A stretch of DNA of 64,000 bases from Takakia lepidozioides. Taxonomy: Eukaryota; Streptophyta; Takakiopsida; Takakiales; Takakiaceae. Below, one piece after another: positions 21,891 to 33,839 of the stretch (positions within the stretch are counted from its first letter, which is position 1; every line of letters begins with the position of its first letter). The notes beneath the pieces were generated by a model, which saw nothing but the letters and a program-made list of their open reading frames with translations, did no database searches and was not told the origin of the DNA. The position numbers were made by a program, and so were the translations under genes. The DNA lies in assembly GCA_030704615.1 (NCBI GenBank), contig CM060731.1:56524756-56588755 (forward strand), in the 5' to 3' direction.

Positions 21891-23089
21891 TGAAAGGAAT
21901 ATAAGCCAAGTCCTTTCCCAGATCAGGAATTCCACTTCCTCCAATTTTATTTTTTACTTTTTTGAGAAAGGGAAATACCAATTCCTCCAATTTGTATTTT
22001 GCTGGCCATGATAAAAGGGCATTCTCCTGGAAGTCCCATAAATCACCTATCTGTTTTCTATGCAGCTTTTCCGCTGGCTCACTGGATGAAGACCCCGGAA
22101 CCTTCCTCCTCCAAACTTCTCTTTGGTGTTTTTTTTTTCTGGCGAAAAATCGCCAGATTTCGACCTGGAAAATCGGTCAGCTACTTGTACAAAGGAATTA
22201 TGGGGGGTAAAATCCGGTATTTTCGCCAAAAAGCACCAGCAGATGAATATCAGGAGCCTAATTTTCCAACGTGGACCAGTTAAAACGTGCCACCTGGAAT
22301 TAGCCACTTTTCTAACCCTGTCACATTGTTATTCTCACCACATGGGCACTGGGTAGAATTCACAGGTGGCCCGGCCTGCGATTTGGAGGTCTTTCCTCTT
22401 TTCCTTGGAGTCCCTTTGTAAGTTGGTGGATCTCTGTAGTGGATCAGAGTAACCTTCTACTTCCTCTCAGGCAGCGATGATTGTTGGGCTCCAAAATGCT
22501 TCCGCCCTCAATGTTTTTATACAGTAATTGCTCTAGTTCCAATTATTTTTGGTCCGGCACATTGAAATAAAATTGGGCTACAAGATACTCACTACTCACA
22601 AAGCTTTTGTCCGCTTCATCAACTTTAGATAAAGGCATGGCATAGTGTACACAAATCCACATCCTCCACCGCCACATAAAGCATATTATGTTGCTCAGTA
22701 TTGCCCCAACAATTCTGCATTGCGGGCCAGGCTCAGCCCGGGCTTTTTCATAATCCGGGCATGGGCAGAGGAAATGTTTGAGCTTTGCCTTACAACAGGT
22801 AAAGTTCTTACGTTCTTACCCTCCAAATTTGCTGGATTTTCGAGGCTGCCCGCGGTGGGCCCCCGACTCTCCAATCGAGAGAAGTCCACTGGGACCAACT
22901 TGACCTCCTCACACGAGACTCTTTTGTGACCCATTTTGTAAGCCGGAAACTCTGACCCACAAGAACATTCCCGGATTTGCAGCCGTGGTGATGAAAATGC
23001 CGGGCGGAGGGCTGACGGGCTGGCCAGCATAATCAGCGATGGGGAAATGCCTGGGAGTTATTTAACGTGAAAAACTTCTGTCAACACTG
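21891..23089. other. Intergenic, nothing recognised
   Basis: Overlapping short frames on both strands, none with a domain or splice logic. Confidence 0.25.
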
Positions 23090-23270
23090 CACATGGCTCT
23101 GCGTTGCTGATCCCGGTCGGTCTGGGGTTCAATCCCGTGTGGCTTCGTCTCCCTTCCAACTCGGGCTTTGTCCCCGCCTATGCCTCATGGCTTGCATAGA
23201 GGGAAAAAAGAACACAAATCACAAAGTAAAGAGTAATGATTTATATAATAACCATATATAAAAAAGCACA
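23090..23270 (+). mobile_element. Possible tRNA-derived SINE
   Basis: A B-box-like ggggttcaatcccg at 23123-23136 follows a weak A-box-like stretch. An A-rich end is seen around 23205-23265 (gggaaaaaagaacacaaatcacaaag). The flanks show no clear target duplication, so the call is tentative. Confidence 0.35.
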
Positions 23271-23530
23271 CAGATTATTAGGGCACAAGGCCACCTTAAC
23301 GAAAGATCCTGGGTTCAAAGTCATATGAAAATGTCAACGATTAGCACCAACCACCTAAATACATACCCCCGGCTTCTTGTGGGGGCCACATGGCTATTGC
23401 GCCGAGGGAAAATGTCCTTCATCCATCCACGAGCCTTACTTACTTTCCGGGACTGGGCTGGGCCGCCCCTTATAAGTGGCGTTGAATTTGATGCTAGGGT
23501 TTAAGTCAGCATAACTGGGGGGGTAAGAAC

Positions 23531-24017
23531 CAGTGTTGTGCGGGTCCGGGTTTTGACCCCGGGTGCCCGGCGGGTCCAGGTCCGGGTTATCCGGATCCGT
23601 ACCCTGACCCGTGTAATCTCAAAAAACCCAGCCCGAGTCTAATTCTGAAATGAACCCGGACCCGGACCCCCTTGCTAGGTTTACCCAGTGGGCCAATATA
23701 GGGGTTCAGGGTCAGAGTTTTAACTTTATATGTAAAATTTGTTTTTAAGAATTAAGATGTGATATTTATTTGACATTTATATATTTAAATATGACAGAAA
23801 AAATAATTTTAATTAATCTCATTTTTCTAATTTATTTAATCAATGAATCAGGACCCAGATCGGAAATCGTGAACCCGTCAGATTTTTCCAGCAACTACTC
23901 GGACCTGGACCCGACTCAGTGTTCAAAACCCGGATCCGAACCCTGATTTTCCAAATTTCAAAAACCCGGATCTGAACCAAGCGGGTTCCTTAAAAAGGCA
24001 TAACCCGCACAACACTA
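23531..24017. mobile_element. Non-autonomous hAT-like MITE (487 bp)
   Basis: The termini are cagtgttgtgcgggt at the left and acccgcacaacacta at the right. The 8-bp flanks are gtaagaac (23523-23530) and gtaaaaac (24018-24025), one mismatch. The subterminal regions are rich in gggtccggg/cccggacc and cggatccg repeats in both orientations. The centre is AT-rich. No coding capacity. Confidence 0.8.
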
Positions 24018-24070
24018 GTAAAAACTTGAGTTTTAAAATGAGACATTTTATGAGTTTTGCAGGTATTTTG

Positions 24071-24934
24071 CAGTGTTGGATGGATATTTGATTCTGCCTC
24101 AAACCCCCGACGGATCCCAACCCGGATATATATATGTGGATCTGCCGGAGGTCAAAAATTTAAATATCCACCTCAGTTTGGAACAGTCGGATATGAATAG
24201 CTCGGATAACCGGATCCGGTTGAGAATCTGTGGTCTTGTTTTCTTTTATATTTGTTTTGATCCAGAACTAGTGGCCCATAATAGTCAGGTTACGAACCTT
24301 TATATCCGCCCTTTAATCAGAGGTTACTAACAGGGTTATATGGTTAAATAAACAATGTGGTATGAGCTTTTTTGTCTTAAAAAAGTGGCCAGATGATGAC
24401 TGGGTTGCATGTCTCCAAAGACATGTAGCCATCTCAATTAAACAGAGGAAAATTTGGTAGACAAGCTTGAGGAGGAATTTGAGGATGAGGTAGAGAGGGA
24501 AGAATTTCCCGCATTGCATGTTTGTATATGAGAGAATTGGGGTTGAATAACGTTGATGAACACCTCAAATATGTTCAAATGTGATATAATTTAGGTCAGA
24601 TTATTGTTCAGTTCCTAATGAAACTCTGTGATAGAAATAACTGTTATTATTTTTCATTAGTATTTTTACATCAGATTTTACTTTTTGGTTTATTTTACAT
24701 CATTAAAATACACCATGACTTGTTTGATAACCGGATATTGAACCGCGGGACCCCTAGAGAGAAAGTCTATTTGTCCATAACCGCATAGGCTTAAATTTTA
24801 TATTTATTGTTAACCGGCAGGATATCAAAAATGAGAAAGCTCCAAAACTCCGGAACCGGAGGATGTGAATACAAAGTTAGTGAAACATCAGTAACCGCCT
24901 GATATCAAAAAAATCAAATAACCACCCAACACTG
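24071..24934. mobile_element. Non-autonomous hAT-like MITE (864 bp) with perfect 8-bp target duplication
   Basis: The left terminus cagtgttggatggatatttg pairs with the reverse complement of the right terminus (cagtgttgggtggttatttg). Both flanks are gtattttg (24063-24070 and 24935-24942), an exact 8-bp duplication. It starts 53 bp downstream of another hAT-like MITE. The interior is AT-rich with scattered ccggatat motifs and has no transposase. Confidence 0.85.
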
Positions 24935-24942
24935 GTATTTTG

Positions 24943-27558
24943 ACCAGAGCACCAAGGCTAGTATGGAATCAGGTGCCAATAGGGTGCGCGGCCAGGGACT
25001 GGCCCACCGTCTCGGGTACCCCCATGTACGGTGCTACCTCCCGCCCGTCAATGCCCCGGGCGGCCCCCTCCAGAACGACGCTCGTGTCCAGCTGGACAGA
25101 TCTGCCACGAACAGCCGCTGGATATTTGGAGGAACTGAGGGCCATTACCGCGTCACCGTTACAAACTGTACGTCTCGCCAACGTGCTGGTCTTTTGCTTC
25201 TCCGTCAGAATGCCCGCGTAGGGAGCAGAATGTCGGAGAATGCGGGCGGGCATTCCGTACTGCCCGGCGTGTACCGTGAGTGCCCTGGGGCGGGGGCAAA
25301 TATTATATTCGAGGCCCACGATCCAACGTCCGGGAAGTTGAACCAGCCAGTAGCCGCTCATTCCCAGCAGCAATCGGCTAAGTGGGTTGGGCAGTCGGTT
25401 GCTGCCCCTTAGTGGTAACTATACCCGGTCAATTTCCGAGATAAATTCTTTACAACAGCTAATATTCCTAATGATTTATTTTGTGTTCAGCTATAAATCC
25501 GGCCCTTATAAATATCAACCGGTTGACTACACAAGTGTCAAATGCAACAATAAGTAAATAATAATAATAAATCACAACCAGTTTTAAGCAATTCAAACAA
25601 GTGAAGAACATTGTATCCTTATAGAAGTTGGACCTGTCAATGCCTTCAAAGCCAAGAATTGAACCCGCGTGGACAGGTGAGCTGTGATAGCAGGCAGCGA
25701 GTGCAAGCAGGCGCTGGGGGCTGCGAGAGCAACGTCCAGACTTAAGTTAGTAGGGTTTGCCCGGGCCGCCCTCTTGAGTTCAATATTTTTTCACCTAAAC
25801 GCCCTTCCTCGGATGTAACCCGGCCTGGCACGTTGGATTTCTACCATGTGGTGGACTTCGACGGCCATTTCCGTTTTTTGTAATATAAGAAGGGCCGGAA
25901 TCCGTCCAGGCCTTGCCAACTAAGGCAGATTTCCCGTCTGTAATGAAATGGAAAGGCAAATATCCTTCCTAAAAGTAGGGCACCCGGTTGATTTCCGCCT
26001 CGGCCATTTTTTTTCCCTTGGATCCATTTCCTGAGGATTCATATTTCATTCGGAAATTCTGGAATTCAGTCGGCTAGCATGTAACTGGCTGCCAGTTCTC
26101 CCCGGACGTTGGGCACGTGGGTTTTGCATGCCACGGGAAAATGGCGAGTGCCGTGGGCCCGGATGTGCACTCCCGATTTAGAGAACGCGACCGATTCCAA
26201 GTGTGGGAATGCGGGGAGAGAGCGATCCGAGGGTGGCGTTTGGCGGGTAAAAGTAAAGATGTTGGATGACTAGGTGGCAGTAGGGCGGATGTGGGGTGGA
26301 GTTGAAATGGGTCGGAGGGCAGCGATGGCGGTCAGCTGTGCGGGAACGATTTTGATGAAGAAAGGCAGAAGCTGGAAGAAGTGAAGCTGATTCTGGGAGA
26401 GTCCATCCTTTCCACTCTCTGGAACTTGATTGTAAGCTCCACTTTTGCATTGCAAAATCCCAGAAGCAATGTGCACTTGGATGTGTCTGTTGTCTAGCAG
26501 TGAGGGTTGCAGCGGGCAGTCCGCTGAGCAACGAATGTTTGCAACCGAGGGTGAGGATGGTGGGCAGCATGTGTCATTGAACTAGGCCTCTGAAAGTTGC
26601 AAATTTGATTAATGGATGGAAGAGACGGTGGGAAGAAGATTAGGAAACCCTTGCTCACTCGTTGAGCATTGCATTCGTTTCAGTTTGGTTGTAGTTTGTC
26701 AGCACCCGCTCTCGGAGGGATTTGCTGACTGCCGTCTGACTTCGGTTATCAGCGACAGCGTATGAAAGCTTGGTGTACGGAACCTTAAAAGTATGGTAGG
26801 AATGACTACCTTTTTAAGTATGGGCTACTTCAGGGTACTTCCCCCTGACTACCTATAACCCTGTATTCAAGCGACTTGCGACGGTTTTTTTTCGCACTTT
26901 AGTCTTTCTAGGGTAGGATCATTGGAAGCTTTGAGTGCCTGTAAACTTCAAAGAAAGCATCTTCCTGTGCATGGTTGGATGCGTTCCGAGGTACGTGAAT
27001 TAACGACCATGCCCACAGGTACAAATGATTCGATCAGAATGTGTCTCAAATCGGTTATTTCATGTCAAGCTTCTGCCGTCGTATGAACCTGACCTCCAGT
27101 ATCTTCCAATCTTCTAATCGACACATGGGGCGTGTCATGGTTGATAGGTAGTCCTGCAAAGCGTACCATCACCGCTTGGTTATGGTATGGAGTCCAGGCA
27201 GCCTTGTGTTTGGTACAGCACAACTGTGTGCAGTGCTATATGGGCATGTGAGTTTTAAGGCTCACCATAAGACCCATGAATGGCAACAGCTCCACATGGC
27301 CTGAGCAGGGTTTGTCTAGAACCCCCAATATACCGTAGCCTGCAAACTCCAGAACTTGGATGTAAAATTAGCCTCTTTGAGGACCTTGGGCTCAAAGGTT
27401 CGAACAAGAAAAATGATCATTTAACAGGTTTAGAGGACTGCAACTCACTATTATATGGATATGGAGTTCTGGGTCCCATTTACTGCAGGATTGTCACCAT
27501 TCATGCTTCAGTGATTAAAATGGATTTACTTGAATTCATAAACTCGTTATAGCTGCAG
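24943..27558. other. Intergenic, GC-rich at 25000-25400, no confident gene
   Basis: The frames at 24963-25412 (plus) and 26178-26570 (minus) have no recognisable domain. An (ata)n-like run lies near 25555-25570. Confidence 0.3.
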
Positions 27559-27835
27559 ACATTACCCCAGTGCCGGAGCTGCAATGGGAGCCAGAAGACA
27601 TCTCAAAGGAAAGGCACGGCTTGTTGCAAGAGAGGTAATGTCCACATCCAGTTATCACTTTCACTCTTTTGGTTTCCTGGATGCACTGGCTGCAGTCTGT
27701 GCTGAATATGTAGATCCTGTACCTTATATTTCATTCTCGCATCCACAGAACTGCATGCCAGTGTACTTAACTGTGGCACATTGGGAGAAGGTTGGAGGGA
27801 TAGTTGCTGGTGGAGGACACATGCCTCTGCTTTAA
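27559..27835 (+). CDS. Possible orphan exon(s), unrecognised
   Basis: Bases 27559-27634 are preceded by agctgcag and followed by gtaatg and stay open (PVPELQWEPEDISKERHG), which looks like a bounded 76-nt exon. A second candidate starts at 27749 after catccacag. Joining the two in phase gives a stop after about seven codons, so this could be a C-terminal exon pair. No upstream partner exon was found. It may be a coincidence of consensus sites. Confidence 0.2.
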
Positions 27836-28539
27836 TGCATTGAAAGGGCTTCCAGGTGCTGTTCGCCTCTTGCCTTCCTTCTCTTTTGTATTGCTTGAGA
27901 GTACCTCGCCTAAGAGAGATGGTTTCTTCATTTTTACTTCTTCTTGATCCTCTATAGGGAAATACAAGCCTATTTCTCATCCAGTACATATCTTCCAGCC
28001 ATCTTTTTCTCTATGAGCACCCATTTTCTACTGCATTATGCAATTCCAAGCGAACTCAATTGAGATCTCTTGCTCTTTCCTCACCTCTCTCGACAAGTAT
28101 AGTCCCTGTCCCTTTCAACCCCAACAGTAGAGCCAGGCTCTACTATTTTTTGGAGTAGAGAGAAGGGAAAAGCTATACTTGGGGCCTTTTCAGATTTGGC
28201 AAACACCTGGTGTTCGCACCTGTCTGCCACAGCAACGTGCATTTTGAATTAGTGTTTCACACTATGAACAGCAGCCCTGCGACAACAGGTTGCTGAGCTG
28301 GTAGCAGGGTGGTGCACAGAGCTGCTTTTTAGACTTGCTCTTCAGAAAATTTCCAAGGGTGTCCCAAACAAGAGCTGGAGCTGCTTGTGCCCATGTGTCA
28401 TGTTTTCAACAATCTTTCCGCTCTCCCTTCACTCTTTTGTCACTCTTTTTTCTCTTCATTTGGTTCCCCTCCTTTTGGCACTCCCCTTCCCCTCTCTATC
28501 ATTGAAGTGACCTGTGGAGTGATCACTAACAATGTCATT
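27836..28539. other. Intergenic, 3' flank of the PPR pseudogene
   Basis: Nothing coding is recognised. Pyrimidine-rich tracts are common. Confidence 0.25.
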
Positions 28540-30988
28540 CCTCACTCCCTTTCTCAACAGTTTGTGTGCCAATTGTGCTCTCTCTCTTTTCCTAAAGGAT
28601 CGGGTCAATCTGTCCAACTCATCGTAGATCTCCTTCCTTTGTGATCGAGATCCGTCTTCACAAAGAAAGTGTGCACCCTGTTCTTTACCTCACTCAGCTG
28701 CATCCTGAGTGCTGTTTCTCATTCCCGCTCTCCATCACTTTCCTCGTTGTTGCTATATCATCCCACCTGCATGGTAAACATTTAACAGCAGCACATGTAC
28801 TGCAGCATTTTGTGGTTTCAACTAAAGAACACATTTCGCAGCACGTTCTGCTAGCTCGACATTGTCATGGATCCTGCAGGCACCAAGTAAGGCCCGCCAC
28901 ATTGCAGCGTCTGGCCGAGACGAGATTTTGTTGATGAAGTCCTCTGCCTCATCCAGGTGCCCTGCACGCCCAAGAAGGTCCACTACACAACCATAGTGCT
29001 TGCGTGTTGGAGATATGCTATGATCTCGACACATGGAACAGAAGTACTGATAGCCTTCCTCCACCAGGCCGGCATAGTTGCATGCAGAAAGAACACCAAT
29101 ATATACGACATTGTCAGCTGTCACTCCTTCGCGTTGCATCTGGTCGAACAGTTGGAGGGCCTCCTTGCCATGCCCATGCCGAGCATAGGCCGTGATCATT
29201 GCAGTCCATGAGACTACATCTCGTGCATGAATATTCCTGAAGACCTTCCATGCATGCAAAATACTCCCGCACTTGGCATACATGTCAACAAGGGCAGTCC
29301 CAACAGAGACATCTGACTTGCATCCAGATTTCAGGATGTGAGCATGCACCAGCTTTCCATATTCCAGAGCCGTTAGTCTGGCACAGGTCTTGAGGATGGT
29401 AACAAACGTGACCTTGTTTGCACACAAGTGACCTCCTTGCTCACTTGTGACCTCCTTGCTCGTGCATTTGCAGAAAGAACTGAAACGGCTCTCGACCACA
29501 TCGTTCCTGAGCAAGTCCTGCAATCATCACATTCCATGAGAACACATTTCGTTTAGGCATATCCAAGAAAAGCCTGCGTGCGTCCACCACGCTGCCGCAC
29601 CTGCAATACATGCTCACGAGGGCATTACCGACCCAGACATCTGACTGAAATGCAGCTTCAACAATGTCCAAATGGAGCCTCTTGCCCTCAGTCAGAGCTT
29701 CTGGGCTCACACATGCCTTGAGGATGCTGATGTAAGTGACCCTGTCGGGCTTGATGTCTACCCGTTGCATTTGACGAAAGAGCTCCAATGCTTGTGCACC
29801 ATGCCCTTGCTCATTCAATCCTGCGATCATCACATTCCACGAGATTACACTCCTTTCTGGCATGTTTTCAAATACTTCCCGTGCATGCTGCACATTTCCA
29901 CACCTGCAATACATGCTCGTAAGGGCAGTCCCAACTCGGACATCTGTCTCCATTCCAGCTTTGATTATCATCTCATGAAAACGTTTGCCCTGATCGAGAG
30001 CTGCTGGGCTGGAACAAGCATTGAGGATGCTCATGAAGGTGACCTTGTCCGCTTTCACCCCTTCTTTGTGCATTTGTTGAAAATGTTTAAATGCCTCCGC
30101 ACAAAGCCCCTCTTGAGAAAATCCTGCAATCATGGTATTCCATGAGATGACATCTCGTTCGGGGATTTTGACAAACACTTGCCACGCATTTACCACACTC
30201 CTACACTTGCAATACATGCTGACAAGTGCATTCCCCACTCGGACATCCTTCTCAAATCCAGCTTCGATAATGCAAACATGGACCCGCTTGCCCTGTTCCA
30301 GGGCTGCTGGGCTGGCACAAGCGTTGAGGATGCTGATGAAGGTGATCTTATTTTGCTTCACTCCCTCCCTTTGCATTTGCCAAAAGAGTTCAAATGCCTC
30401 TGCACCACGCCCGTCCCGCGCAAATCCTGCGATCATTGCATTCCATGAGACTATATTTCGTTCGGGCATTTGGAGGAACAGTTGGAAGGCCTCCACCGTA
30501 CTCCTGCATTTGCAATACATGCTGACAATGGCATTGCCCACTCGGACATCTGATTCGAAACCAGCTTTAATAATGTCTGCATGGACACGCTTGCCCTGTC
30601 TCAGCGCATCTGGGCCGCCACATGCATTCAGGATGCTAATGAAAGTGACCTTGTCCGCATTCACGCCTTCTCGTTGCATTCGCCAAAAGAGTTCGAATGC
30701 ATCATGCCCTTCTTGAGCTAGGCCTGCTATCATCGTATTCCATGAGACCACGTTCCGATCAGGCATTTTTTCAAACGCTTGACGGGCATCCACAACGCCC
30801 CCGCACTTCAAATACGTGTTAACAATATTGTTTCCTATGAATATATTCGGCTGTAACCCGCTTTTAATGATGTGGGCATGGACTCTCTTGGCCTCTGCTA
30901 GGACTTTCGCTTGGCAGCACCCCTGCAAGAGACGAGCATAGAGCTTGGAGAACGTCGCCTGGTGCTCCGTCGAATCCAGAATGTGCAT
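28540..30988 (-). pseudogene. PLS-class PPR protein gene with E domain, disrupted
   Basis: PLS PPR proteins bind organellar RNA, and E/DYW members act in C-to-U editing. The open frame reads from the first in-frame ATG (30988; open to 31186 without ATG) to 29441, with six P-L-S modules marked by recurring DVRVGNALVSMYCKC, RNVVSWNxMIAG and DKVTFISILNAC. At 29430-29467 a 19-bp tandem duplication (gagcaaggaggtcacaagt, minus strand) shifts the frame; skipping one copy would keep GGHLCANKVTF in phase. The frame then continues to 28822 through an LLGACR-type E motif and meets TAG. Stop-ridden sequence from 28820 to about 28540 still shows LKPQNAA, VKNRVHTFF and EIYDELDRLTR, remains of E/E+ and the DYW entry. 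I infer a decayed editing-type PPR gene; a spliced product avoiding the duplication is unlikely but not excluded. Confidence 0.85.
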
Positions 30989-31186
30989 TGCCTTCTTGGA
31001 TCGTCCCTCTTTGCGCGGTGCACTGACATCCCTACTATCTCCACAAGTTTCCTTGCTGCTTTTCTTCCCAAATTGCCTTCGCCCTCCATTATAAGGCCGG
31101 CTACTGATTGTGTTCGTGCCAATACGATCTGCTGCCAATTGATGCCAAGCAAACAGTTGGGCCTCATTCCAGACATGAAGGACCAC

Positions 31187-32039
31187 CGCTCTGCATGATA
31201 GACAATCTCAAGCTTAATCCCTCCGAAACGAGGACGCGGTTCTGACTTGTCACTTGTTCTATTCAGAATACAGACAAGGGGAGTGGATTGAGAACATACC
31301 TGGGATTCCAAATTTGTCTTGGGAATTCCATAGCTCAGTTACCTACGGCTCATTCTTGAGCACTGGTGGGTGTGGAGAAGCATGGTGAGATTCATTTTGT
31401 CGAGAGGGCATCAGATACATTTTTGAGACGCAAAACCGAGTCTTTGAAACGACAACTGCAGCTCGGATGCCAGGTCGCCATCGTCATTTCTCTCTCGCAA
31501 CATTTTCTTTCTTGTATCTCTGCCATTGCAATGGTGGCCGGTCGGCCGTTGCACCTTCATCCAGTCCTCTACAGATGGAAATGAGTTGTGCATCAAAAGC
31601 CACGTGAAGTTTTTTATGCGTTGCTTATCTTCCATTTTTGCATTCAGGGTGTTTGCAGTCAGTCTTTCTTCCTGAAATTCCCTCCTTGGACTTACATGAT
31701 CTTGTAGTGATAAACTTATGTCCAAGAAAACTTCAACTTATGCTTCATCTGGCCAAAAATCTTGTGCAATTTAAGGATAGTATATCTCAGATTCTATAAT
31801 CTCGAACAGCCAGAACAGCTAACGTGGCTCTGAGCTTGGGACTTGACGAGTTCAAAGTCAGCATGCCTCATACTAGATACCCCAACAAGATGACCGATCC
31901 GTTCTTGGAAGCAAGACTACAGCCAAGTCCTTCGCAGGACAACTCATGCGTAAGACTCAAGTGGTCGAGTAGATTTTCAAGTTATTGAAATGATAGATAA
32001 TCTCATCCATAATTCTAGGTTTCATCCGATATAGTGAAT
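31187..32039. other. Intergenic, 5' flank of the PPR pseudogene
   Basis: No domain is recognised in the short frames. Confidence 0.25.
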
Positions 32040-32275
32040 AGACACAACTCTTGAAGTATCAAGGATTAGGGTTACACCAATTGGTCAACTGGAAGGTTAC
32101 GACGGTTACTTTGAACAGTTGTAGCCAAGTTCTTTGTCTTCTTCGTTTAGAGAAGAAGTGTAATTATTATTGTACAGAAGAATATCTAGATCAATGTTTT
32201 TCCACACTCTCTCTCATGACATGCAATAATGTATGAGAGTAGATCCTGTGTAATTTGTTACATGGTATCGGAGCT
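32040..32275 (+). mobile_element. Copia LTR end with primer-binding site
   Basis: The segment ends ...gttaca followed at 32264 by tggtatcggagc, which matches the initiator-Met tRNA primer-binding site used by plant Copia elements (usual form TGGTATCAGAGC). The upstream ~200 bases have the AT-rich, polyadenylation-like look of an LTR. The usual internal region does not follow. A block near 32330-32360 resembles, in the same orientation, sequence at 37666-37700 next to the gag start of the minus-strand Copia remnant. So this is an isolated fragment; the left LTR border was not located. Confidence 0.55.
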
Positions 32276-32735
32276 AGATTAGAGAAAAAGATAGAGATGA
32301 GCATTCTCTTTCTAATAAGATGGTGTGCACTAATTGTTGGATCAGGCTAGTACCACAACCAAGTGGAACTGCTTACCCTTCTATTTTGATATCTCTTAAT
32401 CCTCAATCATATTGATGAAGGACTCGGAAAGATAAGAGAATGAACACAATCCACATGAGAATATTGCATCTATGTTTTCTTTGAATCTACTAGAGAATGA
32501 GCTCACCATTGAGAATTTGGTTAAGAATATACAACCTTCTCTGTTGCATCCACACAGGCTGTGGCTAGACGATGCAGCCACAAAACCAATCAGACGACCA
32601 CACATGCTACAGAGAGAGGAGGAAGCAGGGGCTCGCCTGAGAGGGCTCGGCTTTAGTTGGCACGGGCTGTGAGCAAGACAAGGGGATCTCCTGCTGGAGC
32701 TTCAGCTTGGCCATACGAGACATTGGACGCGTCCC

Positions 32736-33092
32736 GTGGTACAAAGGTTTGAGTTTGCGCCGCGGTTTGGAAGTGGGGTTCCTCTCAGGAGAGCTGTGGA
32801 CGTACCCGCACTCGGCCTTGGGCATGGTTATAATCGGATGGTAACGGTCGGCTCAGCTGTACACGACGACATATACACAATTACAATCAGAGTGGAGCCG
32901 ACCTGCAATTGTACGGACTTCTCGTTGATGGAAGCAAAGAAGGGGACAAAGTATTATCCGTGCAAGCATCTGTATTACATTTACATGAAGAGGTTGAGGA
33001 TGAACTTGACTATTGATGACTTTGTTCATGCACCAGCGTTGAGCGTGAACGAGCTGCACAAACTCCTCCACCGGGATTCCAGAAATCATTGA
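32736..33092 (+). CDS. SWIM zinc-finger domain fragment
   Basis: This frame contains an intact SWIM signature: CNC, 16 residues, then CKH (TCNCTDF ... YYPCKHLYYIYM), preceded by the usual beta-strand run (YNRMVTVGSAV, YTITIRVEP). SWIM domains bind zinc and occur in MULE transposases and in plant ubiquitin-ligase and kinase relatives. No partner domain is visible upstream and there is no ATG at the 5' edge of the frame, so it is probably one exon or a fragment carried by a transposon. It encodes 118 residues and ends in TGA at 33090. Confidence 0.55.
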   Translation: MVQRFEFAPRFGSGVPLRRAVDVPALGLGHGYNRMVTVGSAVHDDIYTITIRVEPTCNCTDFSLMEAKKGTKYYPCKHLYYIYMKRLRMNLTIDDFVHAPALSVNELHKLLHRDSRNH

Positions 33093-33360
33093 TGGGGCAA
33101 AGGGAATCCACCATATGGATATTTACAATTGCATTTTTATGCATTAGACTTTGTTTTGCAGTGTAATGAAATGCACCCCAAAACTCCAGGAATGAGACAG
33201 ACAATATTAAAGTAATATCTTTCAAACATATTATGGACTTCTGGATATCCGTTGACGTCCAATGGCAATTCAATGTCGAAACATAATTCATAATAAAATT
33301 GTGGCAGGAAAAATTTGCAGATCTTCCACAAAATTGAGTTTGAACAGTAGCAGTGGTGGG

Positions 33361-33610
33361 GCCCAATTCTGGAGAAATGGTGCCAAATTTCTCTATTTTG
33401 GGCCGAATACGGGCCTAGTCCCAATATGTTCAGGAACGATGTCTGGAAAAATGGTGCCGAATTTCCAGTTACATGGCCCAAAACTGCCCAACATCTGTGC
33501 AATCCCCGACACCATCTACCGAAATTCGGCGCCACATTTCCAAATTTTGGGGTACCACACTTGGCATGTTGGGACCTATAGCCGCGAAATTCCGCTCCAT
33601 TTTTGCAGCT
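33361..33610 (+). repeat. Dispersed repeat with AATTCGGCGCCA core, plus-strand copy
   Basis: Its 3' half matches the reverse complement of 9486-9612. Its 5' half carries aatggtgcc(a/g)aattt repeats like those in the tandem block at 38197-38672. No coding domain. Confidence 0.65.
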
Positions 33611-33839
33611 GTCGCTCGGAATTTCCATGAGCGGAAGAGGAAATATCATGAGCACGGCTCCCAAAACTACAATTTCAGCTTCAAACAATGAATATTATAT
33701 TATTTTTGTTCTGACACATTCCATTAAAATAATTTTTTTATGTTTTTTATTCCCAAAATTTGTACTTCTGCTCATGAAAACCGATTGTCTTACTACTCCG
33801 CTCATGCCACTCATGCCACTCATGCTCATAAAATAGCTA

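Noticed and set aside
24963-25412. 149-codon GC-rich plus-strand frame as a gene
   Set aside because: An equally long frame exists on the minus strand, there is no domain or splice context, and the bias comes from GC content.
29672-30716. Long plus-strand frames opposite the PPR gene
   Set aside because: They mirror the PPR codon periodicity on the antisense strand, have no domain, and repeat with the PPR module length.
32397-32605. Copia gag fragment after the LTR end
   Set aside because: A short frame (FSLNLLENELTIENLVKNI) vaguely resembles gag, but no diagnostic motif is present.
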